Assembly (NCBI GenBank): GCA_910577835.1
Contig: CAJTOU010000009.1
Coordinates: 1-64,000 of the forward strand
Length of the DNA stretch: 64,000 nucleotides
Source of the DNA: an uncultured Lachnospiraceae bacterium
GTDB lineage: Bacteria > Bacillota > Clostridia > Lachnospirales > Lachnospiraceae
Direction of reading: 5' to 3'
Shown here: positions 63,843 to 64,000 of the stretch, piece after piece
Layout of the letters: each line of letters starts with the position of its first letter
Position numbering within the stretch: the first letter of the stretch is position 1
Notes under the pieces: model-generated
Told to the model about the DNA's origin: nothing
Seen by the model: the letters and a program-made list of their open reading frames with translations, nothing else
The model's database searches: none
Made by a program: the position numbers and the translations under genes

Positions 63843-64000
63843 TTATTTTCCAAATAAATCAACGCGACTTCCAGTAGCAGTAGCTGAAAGAATAAGCGTA
63901 TCTTCAAAAATTTGATACATAAGTAGCCAATCTGGCTCTATATGACATTCCCGAAAATCATGAAGATTATCTGTAAGCTGATGGTCTCTATACTGAATTG
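63843..64000 (-). CDS. YafQ-type toxin of a type II toxin-antitoxin system, C-terminal part
   Basis: The last 51 codons of a gene that begins beyond the window. The visible stretch YRDHQLTDN, FRECHIEPDWLLMYQI and LSATATGSRVDLFGK matches the end of YafQ/RelE-superfamily mRNA interferases, including the His and Asp of CHIEPD and the Trp after it. In E. coli YafQ the residue four before the final Phe is the catalytic His87; here it is Arg. The antitoxin (DinJ/RelB-like) would lie outside, upstream of the gene. The frame ends TAA at 63845-63843. Confidence 0.82.
   Translation of the reverse strand, partial: IQYRDHQLTDNLHDFRECHIEPDWLLMYQIFEDTLILSATATGSRVDLFGK

Overview
The window (64 kb, AT-rich, dense, mostly minus-strand) looks like the chromosome of an anaerobic gut-type member of the Clostridia, most likely a Lachnospiraceae. 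The reasons are the low GC content, strong AGGAGG ribosome binding sites, the sirC-hemB-hemL-hemA-hemC/cobA/hemD operon, paired GH51 arabinofuranosidases, a stand-alone ThiC with a C-terminal iron-sulfur motif, MacB-like fused ABC exporters, and a polysaccharide locus that opens with a tyrosine-recombinase-like gene. I cannot name the genus from sequence alone.

Layout. 1-8.2 kb: end of an asparagine synthetase, a small unknown protein, a DHH phosphoesterase, a cytoplasmic GH51 arabinofuranosidase, a flavin oxidoreductase and two small membrane proteins. 8.2-14.1 kb: an AraC regulator divergent from a secreted GH51 lipoprotein, then a chemoreceptor. 14.1-22.5 kb: M32 carboxypeptidase, YdcF-like protein, Rrf2 regulator, O-acetylhomoserine sulfhydrylase, methyltransferase, Hsp33, cold-shock protein and a two-span membrane protein. 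22.5-32.6 kb: one operon of four ABC ATPase-permease fusions, apparently a duplicated heterodimer. 32.8-36.6 kb: thiC, phosphoglucomutase and an AbiH-like relic. 36.6-51.0 kb: a surface polysaccharide operon with glycosyltransferases, Wzy, Wzx and modification enzymes. It is preceded by a degenerate tyrosine recombinase gene and by a segment with inverted repeats that looks like a promoter switch. 52-59.8 kb: an acidic coiled-coil protein, an IS200/IS605-type remnant and the tetrapyrrole operon. 60-64 kb: a TrkH/TrkA potassium system, a MATE exporter and the end of a YafQ-type toxin gene.

How the parts fit. The two GH51 enzymes suggest use of arabinose-containing plant polymers, with one lipid-anchored outside and one inside the cell. 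The tetrapyrrole operon makes uroporphyrinogen III, methylates it to precorrin-2 and oxidises that to sirohydrochlorin. No later heme-branch gene is present, which points to siroheme or cobalamin. The polysaccharide locus has lost functions: a fused manC/manA-like remnant, a pyruvyltransferase with a deletion and frame change, and a short-chain dehydrogenase with an in-frame amber codon.

The most interesting area is 50.1-51.7 kb. A recombinase-like protein lacks two of the usual catalytic residues (first Arg and Lys) but keeps the others. It lies beside a 336-bp segment bounded by 17-of-18-bp inverted repeats, and this segment contains a promoter that currently points away from the polysaccharide operon. 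Other notable points are a triple HemC-CobA-HemD fusion, five 13-bp tandem repeats that each carry a Shine-Dalgarno-like core directly before the MATE start codon, and a 14-bp tandem array upstream of the Rrf2 gene.
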